From assembly GCF_002250115.1 (NCBI RefSeq), contig NZ_CP019985.1:2604001-2668000 (forward strand): a stretch of DNA of 64,000 nucleotides, written 5' to 3'. The stretch comes from Shouchella clausii. Its GTDB lineage: Bacteria; Bacillota; Bacilli; Bacillales; Bacillaceae_D. Shown one piece after another: positions 8,850 through 16,000 of the stretch. How positions within the stretch are numbered: position 1 is the stretch's first letter; every line of letters starts with the position of its first letter. A model generated the notes under the pieces. The model was given only the letters and a program-made list of their open reading frames with translations, did not search any database and was not told the DNA's origin. The translations under genes were made by a program, and so were the position numbers.

Positions 8850-9911
8850 ATGCGCGTAACACAAGGCATGATGACGGCGAACTCGCTTCGTTATTCCCAG
8901 AGTAGTTATCAACGGCTTTCTACTTTATATGACCAAATAAGTGCACAAAAGAAAATTACCCGCTTTTCCCAAGACCCCGTTGTGGCAGCGAAAAGCATGC
9001 AGCACCGTCAATCGCTCGCACAAATGGAACAATACAAGCGAAATGTCAATGAAGCTCATAGTTGGCTAAATCAAGGGGATACCTCCTTAAAGGAAGTATC
9101 CAGCATTTTAAAACGTGTACGCGAACTTGCCGTCACTGGCTCTACTGATGGGTATGGCGAGGAAGAACGCAAAAACATTGCTCATGAACTAGAAGAACTG
9201 CGTAATCATCTGATCACAGTAGCGAATGCAAATGTTAACGGCAAATATATTTTTAATGGCAGTGATACAGACAATCCACCAGTACAAGAATTATCGCCGT
9301 CGAAACTGAACGGTGAAAAACTTGATAACGTAAAAATTACATACGATGGCCAAATCTATGATTATGACGCTGATGCTGGCCATTTTGTTGCCAGTGGCGG
9401 AGACGATACGCTTGTCCTCAATGGCGAAGCCATTGAAACAGGTACTGGAGACGTTGTCGCTGAAAAAGACATGTTGATTATGAGGATATCGACAAATCAA
9501 CAAGACGTTTCTTTTGAACTGCAAAAAGGCGTTGAAATCCAAGTCAATACGGATGCGCGAAAGCTTTTTTCAGACGAGTTATACAGCGATTTTTTTATGT
9601 TTGAACAAGCATTGCTTGATCCAGAAACGACAGCCGAAGATCTAGGGGAATTTATAAGTAAAATCGATGCCCATTTGCGCAATGCGGCAGATGTTCACGG
9701 GCAGCTCGGTGCAAGGATGAACCGTGTTGATCTCATGGAAGACCGCCTTGGTCAACAGGAATATTTTGTGAAAGAAACAAAATCAATGAACGAAGATCTT
9801 GATCTATCTGAAGCAATTATGAAACTTCTTGTAGCTGAAGGTGTCCATAATGCCGCGCTTGCGGTTACTGCACGAATTATTCAACCTTCGCTCCTTGATT
9901 TTTTGCGGTAA
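8850..9911 (+). CDS. flgL: Flagellar hook-associated protein 3 FlgL
   Basis: HAP3, 353 residues, the second junction protein between hook and flagellin filament. It begins MRVTQGMMTANSLRYSQSSYQRL and contains the flagellin-like N-terminal helix and a NGKYIFNGSDT motif. The C-terminal coil is somewhat extended (AALAVTARIIQPSLLDFLR). An AAAAGGAGGAG site precedes the ATG. In B. subtilis the next gene is yviE; here fliW follows after 12 bases, so yviE is absent. Confidence 0.95.
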   Translation: MRVTQGMMTANSLRYSQSSYQRLSTLYDQISAQKKITRFSQDPVVAAKSMQHRQSLAQMEQYKRNVNEAHSWLNQGDTSLKEVSSILKRVRELAVTGSTDGYGEEERKNIAHELEELRNHLITVANANVNGKYIFNGSDTDNPPVQELSPSKLNGEKLDNVKITYDGQIYDYDADAGHFVASGGDDTLVLNGEAIETGTGDVVAEKDMLIMRISTNQQDVSFELQKGVEIQVNTDARKLFSDELYSDFFMFEQALLDPETTAEDLGEFISKIDAHLRNAADVHGQLGARMNRVDLMEDRLGQQEYFVKETKSMNEDLDLSEAIMKLLVAEGVHNAALAVTARIIQPSLLDFLR

Positions 9912-9923
9912 GGTGGGATTCGT

Positions 9924-10364
9924 TTGCAGCTTGAGACCAGTTATTTAGGCACAGTCGAATACAAGCAGGAAGACATTATCGTTTTTCAAGGCGGCCTTCC
10001 GGGATTTCCAGAAGAAACGGAATTTATTTTGTTGCCGTTTAATGAGCAACCGCCCTTTTTTATCCTTCAGTCGGTCCGCACGAAAGAGATTGGTTTTGTT
10101 TGCATTAACCCATTTCTGTTTTGGCCGGACTATGAAGTAGAACTGGCTGATTCAGTTGTGCGCCAGCTTCGTGCTGAGTCTGAACAAGACGTCGCTATTT
10201 TTGTGCTCCTTACAATCCAGCAGCCTTTCTCGGAAACAACTGCAAATTTAAGAGCTCCAATTGCTATTCATGCAAAAAAGCGCTTTGCTAAGCAACTTAT
10301 GCTCGATGGAGAACGGTATTCTCTTAAGGCACCTATTCACATGGCTGCTAAAGGAGGGCGATAG
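9924..10364 (+). CDS. fliW: Flagellar assembly factor FliW
   Basis: A 146-residue FliW, the flagellin-binding protein that also sequesters the translational repressor CsrA. The motif [19 protein letters not shown] is characteristic. The start is a TTG at 9924 with AAGGTGGGA upstream. It lies one base before csrA, so the antagonist and its target are made together. The flagellin gene hag, which completes this homeostatic circuit, is not next door in this genome. Confidence 0.96.
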   Translation: MQLETSYLGTVEYKQEDIIVFQGGLPGFPEETEFILLPFNEQPPFFILQSVRTKEIGFVCINPFLFWPDYEVELADSVVRQLRAESEQDVAIFVLLTIQQPFSETTANLRAPIAIHAKKRFAKQLMLDGERYSLKAPIHMAAKGGR

Positions 10365-10365
10365 C

Positions 10366-10605
10366 GTGCTTGTTTTGTCAAGAAAGGCAAATGAAGCGAT
10401 CCGCATTATGGATGATATCGAAATTAAGGTGTTGGCTGTCGAGGGCGACCAAGTAAAGCTTGGCATTTCGGCTCCCAAATCTGTCGATGTCCACCGTGGA
10501 GAAGTCTATGAAGCGATACAGGAGGAAAATAAACACGCTGCAAAACCGGTATCTGCAGAAATTTTGCAAGCGTTTATTAACCATGCCAATAAAGCAAGCA
10601 CCTAA
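10366..10605 (+). CDS. csrA: Translational regulator CsrA
   Basis: A 79-residue CsrA, the RNA-binding dimer that represses flagellin translation by binding GGA motifs at the ribosome-binding site. It begins [14 protein letters not shown] at a GTG (10366) with AAAGGAGGGCG upstream; a longer reading from 10261 overlaps fliW and is not needed. RNA-contacting residues are typical ([24 protein letters not shown]). The C-terminal tail overlaps the left arm of a hairpin (10592-10620). Confidence 0.97.
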   Translation: MLVLSRKANEAIRIMDDIEIKVLAVEGDQVKLGISAPKSVDVHRGEVYEAIQEENKHAAKPVSAEILQAFINHANKAST

Positions 10606-10622
10606 CATGAGGGCTTGCTTTT
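10592..10622 (+). terminator. Terminator-like hairpin overlapping the end of csrA
   Basis: AAGCAAGC (10592-10599), inside the last csrA codons, pairs with GCTTGCTT (10613-10620) around a 13-base loop. Only four Ts (10619-10622) close it, so termination is probably partial and flaG can still be read. Confidence 0.5.
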
Positions 10623-10764
10623 GCTAAAAAACGCTATCGATAGGGACTTCCGAGAAGGGGATGCGTCCTAGCTAAATCAGAGGCTAGGCTACGTACTCGT
10701 ATACAGAAGATGGCAGTTTCCAGACGGAATTAGTAAATAGGTCTACTGCAAGTGAGGTGCAGCT

Positions 10765-11088
10765 ATGAAAGCTCAATTGTCAGTCGCGCTTTTAACGTTA
10801 CCGGTGGCAGGGCACCAGCCTAAGGCTTTACAGCAGCAAAATACGAAACAGCCGCTGATTGACGGGACAAAAGCAGCCGCTTTTATTAACGAAACGTCAC
10901 AACAACTGAACAAAGTCGCAAAACGGTCCCTGAATTTCCACATTCATGAAGAACTCGATCGTGTGTACGTTCAGGTCATAGATGAAGAAACAAACGAAGT
11001 TGTCCGCGAAGTGCCCCCTGAAAAAATTCTTGACTTAGTTGCAGCAATGTTAAAATCGGTTGGTTTAATCATTGACCGGCATATTTAG
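10765..11088 (+). CDS. flaG: FlaG family flagellar protein
   Basis: A 107-residue FlaG (YvyC in B. subtilis). The C-terminal domain ELDRVYVQVIDEETNEVVREVPPEKILDLVA is diagnostic. FlaG proteins affect filament length. The ATG follows GAGGTG. It lies 159 bases after csrA; in B. subtilis hag occupies this gap, but here the gap holds no ORF of any size. Confidence 0.93.
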   Translation: MKAQLSVALLTLPVAGHQPKALQQQNTKQPLIDGTKAAAFINETSQQLNKVAKRSLNFHIHEELDRVYVQVIDEETNEVVREVPPEKILDLVAAMLKSVGLIIDRHI

Positions 11089-11103
11089 AAAGGAGATGGG
11101 ACG

Positions 11104-12840
11104 ATGAGACTCACAGGCTTGGCCTCTGGCCTTGACATTGACCAAATGGTAAAAGATTTAATGAGGGCAGAGCGTATGCCCGTTGATAAATTGGAAAAAC
11201 AACGGACGGAAATAGGTTGGAAAACGGATGCGTATAGGGAAATCAATTTGAAAATGAGAACATTCAACGATTTGATTTTTGATACAGTTTTGCGCGCTTC
11301 AAATATGAAAAAGCGCACTGTTTCCTCTTCAAATTCAGACATTGCGACAGCAACAGCTTCCTCATCTGCTGGTAATGCTTCTTTTACGTTAAATGAAGTC
11401 AGGCAGCTGGCGACTTCAGCGACTGCGAAAAGCAAAAATCTTAGCAGTTTCACAGAAAAATCACAATTGAAAGAGCTGGATATAAACGACGGGGAGTGGA
11501 TTGAAGGCAAATTAAAGCGCGAAACTGCCCAAGTTTCCGATGGCAAAGTCCAGCTTAGCGAGGCACCACAGTTTGCTGGAGAGAGCATGCTCATTATTAA
11601 CGGAAAATCGTACGCCGTCGCAGACAGTCCAGACGATCTCGCAAAAGGGGAGGTCTTTATAAGCGATACAGGTGAAATTACTTTTTCCAGTACCGATAAA
11701 GTCACTGGCAAGGTGACAGTCGAGTATATTCAAGCAGACAGTGAAGCGACAGAACGGTATTTGAGTTCGTCGGTTGCGACAATCGGTGCAAATGGCGAAA
11801 AAGTGGAGAGTTCGTTTTTCTTTAAAGAATCGGATACGATCGGTACGGTGGTGACAAAACTGCAAAATGCCGGCGCAAAGGTAAACGCCTTTTTTGATGA
11901 ATATAGTGGCGCCCTCGTCGTAACAAGAAAGGAAACAGGCCATTTTGGCGAAGCTGGCGACAAGGAGCTGATGTTTTCCGGTGCTCTATTTGAGCAGGCA
12001 TTCGGGCTGAATGACAATATCGAAGCTGGAAAGAATGCAAAGTTTACAGTGAATGGAATTGAGACGGAGCGGACATCGAATACGTTTACATTAAGCGGAA
12101 TGACGATTACGCTTAAAGATACATCTACGCAAGCGGTGACACTTAGCGCTGCCACAGACGTCGATTCGATCGTCGAGACAATCAAATCGTTTGTTGACGA
12201 GTATAATGCTTTAGTGGACCATATGAACGGCAAACTGAACGAAAAATATTACCGTGACTATGACCCGCTGACCGATGAAGAGCGTGATCAGTTATCGGAA
12301 AGCGAAGCGAAACGCTGGGAAGAAAAAGCGCAAAGCGGCCTCCTTAGGAGTGACTCTTTATTGCAATCTGCGTTGACGAATATGAGGCAGTCTATTTATG
12401 AGCCAGTCGATACAGGAGGCGCTTTTACCCATCTTTCCCAAATCGGCATTACAACGACCAACAACTACAAAGACGGCGGCAAGCTAGAAATAGATGAGGA
12501 TAAGCTTCGCGCCGCGATCGAAGAAGATGCAGACAGCGTATACGCTATTTTTGCCGGTACAGACAATAGTCCGGGGATGGCGCAAACGTTGCGCACCAAT
12601 TTGTCAGATAGCATGTCTGCTCTTGCAAGGCGTGCTGGTGGTTCTGAGGGATATTACGAAGAGCACCAATTTACGTTAGGGAAACAAACAAAGGAACTTA
12701 CAGACCGCATCGCTAATTTTGAACGTCGTCTTGAACAAAAGGAAGCTCGTTACTGGCGCCAGTTTACAGCAATGGAAAAAGCCATGCAGATGGCTAACGC
12801 ACAAAGCGAGTCGCTTTACAATTTGTTATACGGAAATTAA
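11104..12840 (+). CDS. fliD: Flagellar filament cap protein FliD
   Basis: HAP2 filament cap, 578 residues, which guides flagellin polymerisation at the tip. The N-terminus MRLTGLASGLDIDQMVKDLM and the C-terminal domain (ANFERRLEQKEARYWRQFTAMEKAMQMAN) are diagnostic. A strong AAAGGAGATGGG site precedes the ATG. It heads fliD-fliS-fliT with 9-base and overlapping junctions. Confidence 0.96.
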   Translation: MRLTGLASGLDIDQMVKDLMRAERMPVDKLEKQRTEIGWKTDAYREINLKMRTFNDLIFDTVLRASNMKKRTVSSSNSDIATATASSSAGNASFTLNEVRQLATSATAKSKNLSSFTEKSQLKELDINDGEWIEGKLKRETAQVSDGKVQLSEAPQFAGESMLIINGKSYAVADSPDDLAKGEVFISDTGEITFSSTDKVTGKVTVEYIQADSEATERYLSSSVATIGANGEKVESSFFFKESDTIGTVVTKLQNAGAKVNAFFDEYSGALVVTRKETGHFGEAGDKELMFSGALFEQAFGLNDNIEAGKNAKFTVNGIETERTSNTFTLSGMTITLKDTSTQAVTLSAATDVDSIVETIKSFVDEYNALVDHMNGKLNEKYYRDYDPLTDEERDQLSESEAKRWEEKAQSGLLRSDSLLQSALTNMRQSIYEPVDTGGAFTHLSQIGITTTNNYKDGGKLEIDEDKLRAAIEEDADSVYAIFAGTDNSPGMAQTLRTNLSDSMSALARRAGGSEGYYEEHQFTLGKQTKELTDRIANFERRLEQKEARYWRQFTAMEKAMQMANAQSESLYNLLYGN

Positions 12841-12849
12841 GGAGGCACT

Positions 12850-13248
12850 ATGAGTTTTACTAAACAAGGCGTGTATAAGCAACAGTCTGTACAAACCGCT
12901 TCACCAGGAGAGCTGACGCTTATGTTGTACAATGGTTGCTTAAAGCAAATTCGCCTCGGTAAACAAGCGGCTGAAAACGGAGAAATTGAACAAGCCAATA
13001 CAGCAATAGGAAAGGCGGAAGCGATCATCCGGGAATTGATGGTCACGCTAAAAACGGACTCTGAGGTAGGCGCCAATATGATGCGGATGTATGAATACAT
13101 TTTGCATCAGTTGATTAAAGGAAATATAGAGAAGAGCCCAGAGGCACTGGAAGAAGCAGAAACGTACGTGGCTGAATTCCGCAATACGTGGAAGCAAGTG
13201 ATCCAATTGGAAAGGCAGAATCGCTTCCAAGGGGGACAGGCGAAATGA
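12850..13248 (+). CDS. fliS: Flagellin export chaperone FliS
   Basis: A 132-residue FliS, the chaperone that holds flagellin unfolded before secretion. The conserved QQSVQTASPGELTLMLYNGCLKQI at residues 11-34 is diagnostic. TAAGGAGG precedes the ATG, and its TGA overlaps the fliT ATG. Confidence 0.96.
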   Translation: MSFTKQGVYKQQSVQTASPGELTLMLYNGCLKQIRLGKQAAENGEIEQANTAIGKAEAIIRELMVTLKTDSEVGANMMRMYEYILHQLIKGNIEKSPEALEEAETYVAEFRNTWKQVIQLERQNRFQGGQAK

Positions 13249-13589
13249 GCTATGCTTCTGTGAAAGAACGGACAGAGGAGTTGCTTCATTTACTTGCCCG
13301 CCCCTTTCCTCAAGAAGATGACGAGCGTGACGATTTCCTGGAGGCTGTCAACTGTTTGCTCGGACTAAGGCAATCAATGATCGAAGCAAGCGCGGGCAGC
13401 TTTACTACGGAAGAAGCTTCTTTTTTAATCGAGCAAGATCGTCTTTTAACAGCAAGCTTAAACGCTGTTTCCGCCGTAATTAAACAGGACTTGAAAGAAA
13501 TTGCTGACCAAAAGCGCCTTCACAAGGGCTACGAGCGAGGGACCATTCTGGCAACAAAAGGAGCGTTTATTGACGAGAAGACCCGCTGA
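13245..13589 (+). CDS. fliT: FliT-like flagellar protein
   Basis: A 114-residue helical protein beginning at an ATG that overlaps the fliS stop (ATGA), with GGGGGACAGG upstream. Position and size match B. subtilis FliT, which chaperones FliD; sequence conservation in this family is low. It is the last gene of the flagellar block before a strong terminator. Confidence 0.75.
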   Translation: MSYASVKERTEELLHLLARPFPQEDDERDDFLEAVNCLLGLRQSMIEASAGSFTTEEASFLIEQDRLLTASLNAVSAVIKQDLKEIADQKRLHKGYERGTILATKGAFIDEKTR

Positions 13590-13614
13590 ATCACATACCC
13601 GAAGCAACGGGCAA

Positions 13615-13650
13615 AAACCACCCAAATTTGTATCGCGATTTGGGTGGTTT
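13615..13650. terminator. Bidirectional terminator between fliT and the lipoprotein gene
   Basis: AAACCACCCAAAT (13615-13627) pairs perfectly with ATTTGGGTGGTTT (13638-13650), a 13-bp stem with a 10-base loop. A-rich and T-rich flanks serve both strands of this convergent pair. Confidence 0.85.
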
Positions 13651-13651
13651 G

Positions 13652-14500
13652 TTATGGAATCGAAGGGATATCAATGTGCCCGCTATCATTGACTGAAGTC
13701 CTTGTGAGTGACATGTCCGTGCGAATAACGGTGTCGTTGTCTTCAAGGATCACTTCAAAAACGGTGTTTGTTTTTTCAAGCAAGAAGCTGTTTTTGTCAA
13801 TAAACAGCATATAATCTAATTGCGATAATTGGTATTGGTCTGGGATTTCCAGCTTGCTTTCTGTCGGTAGCGCCCGTTCAAGCATATCCATGTTCGCTGC
13901 CATTTCTCTCAATGTCTCGCCGCCAGCAGCAACGCTTATCACGTACAAGTCGTCATATTCGCTCACATTGACAAAATCGGAGAACGGTTGCAGAAGTTCA
14001 AGTTGATACATCGGAGTCAGCTCCAGCGATACAAACCGTTCACTTGGATCGCCTTTATCGATGGGCAGCCAGCCATCATCGTTTATGTTTGTGTAGAGGC
14101 GATCTTTTTCTTTTAATACCTCGACTGTTGCGAGATTTTCTAGTTCCGTCTCCTCTTTTTCCCCTTGTCCCGGTTTAGCAGAAAGAGCTGTATAAAATGT
14201 TTCTGGAGAAGCTTTATAGGCAAGATTGCCTTCAATCACATGAATCTGCGGTTCTTCGCCAGGTTCATCTGCAGTCGTTGAAATCGTGTCTGTCGCTTTA
14301 AAATTAGCTGTATAGCTATTTAATTGCTCTTCAGCATTTTTCGCTTCTTCAATGATCGATTCTGCATTTAATTTGGAATTGCCATTGTGATTGTCTTGTT
14401 GTGATGCAGAACTTTCTTGCACAGGAGCCGAATTGGGGGAGCAGGCTCCGAGAAGGGCGGTAACGACTAAGCTGCAGTAAAGATAGCTTGTGCGTTTCAA
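13652..14500 (-). CDS. Putative lipoprotein of the DUF6612/LolA-like type
   Basis: A 282-residue secreted lipoprotein. A signal peptide ends in the lipobox LLGAC (Cys near residue 20), followed by a low-complexity linker rich in S, Q and N. The rest (residues 45-280) resembles LolA-fold Gram-positive lipoproteins of the DUF6612 kind: EEAKNAEEQLNSYTANFKAT, then alternating beta strands. Function is unknown. The start is a TTG with GGGAGTGG six bases upstream. It is convergent with fliT and absent from this site in B. subtilis, so it is an insertion relative to that order. Confidence 0.7.
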   Translation of the reverse strand: MKRTSYLYCSLVVTALLGACSPNSAPVQESSASQQDNHNGNSKLNAESIIEEAKNAEEQLNSYTANFKATDTISTTADEPGEEPQIHVIEGNLAYKASPETFYTALSAKPGQGEKEETELENLATVEVLKEKDRLYTNINDDGWLPIDKGDPSERFVSLELTPMYQLELLQPFSDFVNVSEYDDLYVISVAAGGETLREMAANMDMLERALPTESKLEIPDQYQLSQLDYMLFIDKNSFLLEKTNTVFEVILEDNDTVIRTDMSLTRTSVNDSGHIDIPSIP

Positions 14501-14553
14501 TGTTTACCACTCCCAGAAGAAATAAATTGAATGCACTTGAATGTTACAATTTG

Positions 14554-14582
14554 ATTACAAGTGCTGGTGCCTATTGTAACAA
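14554..14582 (-). promoter_or_regulatory. Promoter of the lipoprotein gene
   Basis: On the minus strand TTGTTA (14582-14577) and TGTAAT (14559-14554) are separated by 17 bp, a plausible SigA promoter about 50 bases before the start codon. Confidence 0.5.
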
Positions 14583-14771
14583 AGATGAAATCGTTAGGGA
14601 ATAGGGAATTCGTACTAACAAAGAAAAACTTTAGTGAAAAGGGGGTTCCAATAAAAAAAAACAAAAAAGTTTTCGACATTCTTCATCGCCACGTTCATCT
14701 TAAAAAAAGCGCGTTATTATGCCGATTTTCAAGAAAGCGCTCCCAATGAAAAAGATTAGAATCGACATCGA

Positions 14772-14836
14772 TTGACAAGCGTTGGCGTTCTTTGTTAAAT
14801 AAAGAGTTTGACTTCTAAGAGTTGCGCTGTTATAGT
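14772..14836 (+). promoter_or_regulatory. Tandem SigA promoters of the cold-shock gene
   Basis: Two promoters lie in series in the 390-base gap before the cold-shock gene: TTGACA (14772-14777), 17 bp, TTAAAT (14795-14800); and TTGACT (14808-14813), 17 bp, TATAGT (14831-14836). The second implies an untranslated leader of about 50 bases. The rest of the gap (14583-14771) shows nothing else I can support. Confidence 0.75.
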
Positions 14837-14890
14837 GAAACTGTGGAAAAGCACCACAATGAATTTTCAGTAACGAAGGGAATGTGAAGC

Positions 14891-15088
14891 ATGCAAGGAA
14901 AAGTAAAATGGTTCAATGCAGAAAAAGGTTTCGGTTTTATCGAGCGTGAAGACGGAGATGACGTATTCGTTCATTTCTCTGCTATCAACTCTGAAGGATT
15001 CAAAACGCTTGACGAAGGTCAAGACGTTGAATTCGAAATCGTTGAAGGCGCACGTGGACCGCAAGCTGCAAATGTTGTTAAGCTTTAA
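14891..15088 (+). CDS. csp: Cold-shock protein (CspB/CspC family)
   Basis: A 65-residue single cold-shock domain that binds single-stranded RNA and DNA and acts as an RNA chaperone. RNP1 (KGFGFIER) and RNP2 (VFVHFSAI) are intact. Very acidic, as usual. Two strong promoters and a strong terminator make it monocistronic. Which B. subtilis paralogue it corresponds to cannot be told from sequence alone. Confidence 0.97.
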   Translation: MQGKVKWFNAEKGFGFIEREDGDDVFVHFSAINSEGFKTLDEGQDVEFEIVEGARGPQAANVVKL

Positions 15089-15128
15089 TTCACATTCCTG
15101 AACGGATATGAATGAATAGCTAATAATC

Positions 15129-15159
15129 AACCCGCTTTTTTAAAAAAAGCGGGTTTTTT
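15129..15159 (+). terminator. Terminator after the cold-shock gene
   Basis: AACCCGCTTTTTT pairs with AAAAAAGCGGGTT and six Ts follow (15154-15159). Confidence 0.88.
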
Positions 15160-15245
15160 GTCGATCTTTTGTAAAGTTTATTAAGGTTTGAGAAGGAATA
15201 TTGAAGGGAATTGTAGAAGTAAGCAAGGAAAAGGAGGAGTTCTAC

Positions 15246-15800
15246 ATGCATTTTAATATTCGTGGGGAAAACATTGAAGTCACACCTGCCATCCGGGAGT
15301 ATGTCGAAAAAAAGGTGGGAAAATTGGAGCGTTATTTTGATACCACTCCAACCGCCGATGTAAACGTAAAATTGCAAGTTCTCGGAAGTGGCGAGTCAAG
15401 CATCGAAGTCACGATTCCAATGCCAAAGCTTTTGCTTCGTGGGGAAGAAATCAACGCGGATATGTATGCAGCCATCGACATCGTCGTGGAAAAGCTAGAA
15501 CGCCAAATCCGGAAATATAAAACGAAAGTCAATCGCAAGTTTCGCCAAGAAGGCAGTTTGAAATATATGTTTAAAAATGAATTGGAACCTTTACGAGATG
15601 AAGTCGCTGAAGACGATGAACTTGAAGTTGTACGCACTAAACGCTTTAATTTGAAGCCGATGGATGCGGAAGAGGCGATTTTGCAAATGGATTTACTCGG
15701 GCATAATTTCTTTGTTTTTTCAGATGCAGAGAGCGGCAGCACAAATGTTGTTTACCGCCGCAAAGACGGGAAATACGGCTTAATTGAACCTGAAGCGTAA
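15246..15800 (+). CDS. hpf: Ribosome hibernation promoting factor (long form)
   Basis: A 184-residue long-form HPF (YvyD). The N-terminal S30AE domain (MHFNIRGENIEVTPAIREYVEKK) binds the small subunit's decoding region, and the C-terminal domain (VRTKRFNLKPMDAEEAILQMDLLGHNFFVF) mediates 100S dimer formation. The ATG at 15246 follows AAAGGAGGAG; the longer frame from 15201 is not needed. In B. subtilis this gene responds to SigB and SigH; I could not recognise either promoter with confidence here. Confidence 0.96.
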   Translation: MHFNIRGENIEVTPAIREYVEKKVGKLERYFDTTPTADVNVKLQVLGSGESSIEVTIPMPKLLLRGEEINADMYAAIDIVVEKLERQIRKYKTKVNRKFRQEGSLKYMFKNELEPLRDEVAEDDELEVVRTKRFNLKPMDAEEAILQMDLLGHNFFVFSDAESGSTNVVYRRKDGKYGLIEPEA

Positions 15801-15810
15801 GAGCAGGGAG

Positions 15811-15838
15811 AAAAAGAGCATCCGCGGATGCTCTTTTT
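15811..15838. terminator. Terminator after hpf
   Basis: A perfect palindrome, AAAAAGAGCATCC around the central GC, ends in five Ts (15834-15838). Confidence 0.85.
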
Positions 15839-15884
15839 GCTGCTGTAGACTGTTGAAAACATGGAGTTTCATAGGGCTGCTGCC

Positions 15885-15913
15885 TTGTAAGCGACCGTTA
15901 GAACTGCTAATAT
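15885..15913 (+). promoter_or_regulatory. secA promoter
   Basis: TTGTAA (15885-15890) and TAATAT (15908-15913) with exact 17-bp spacing, about 80 bases before secA. Confidence 0.6.
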
Positions 15914-15917
15914 AGAA

Positions 15918-15933
15918 ATGATAAACGTATCAT
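15918..15933 (+). promoter_or_regulatory. Palindrome at the secA transcription start
   Basis: ATGATA and TATCAT are perfect inverted arms around AACG. They sit about 5 to 20 bases downstream of the -10 box, where a repressor would overlap the start of transcription. No known regulator is assigned. Confidence 0.4.
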
Positions 15934-16000
15934 AAAGATAGGTGCAAGTCGAGGGATTTGCAGTCGCGGAGAGCAATGCCGCCAAGAGAGGAAGATGATG

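Noticed and set aside
10636-10643. SigD -10 box before flaG (ATCGATAG)
   Set aside because: No TAAA element at the required distance upstream.
11085-11711. 208-codon antisense ORF within fliD
   Set aside because: Shadow frame opposite a clear fliD.
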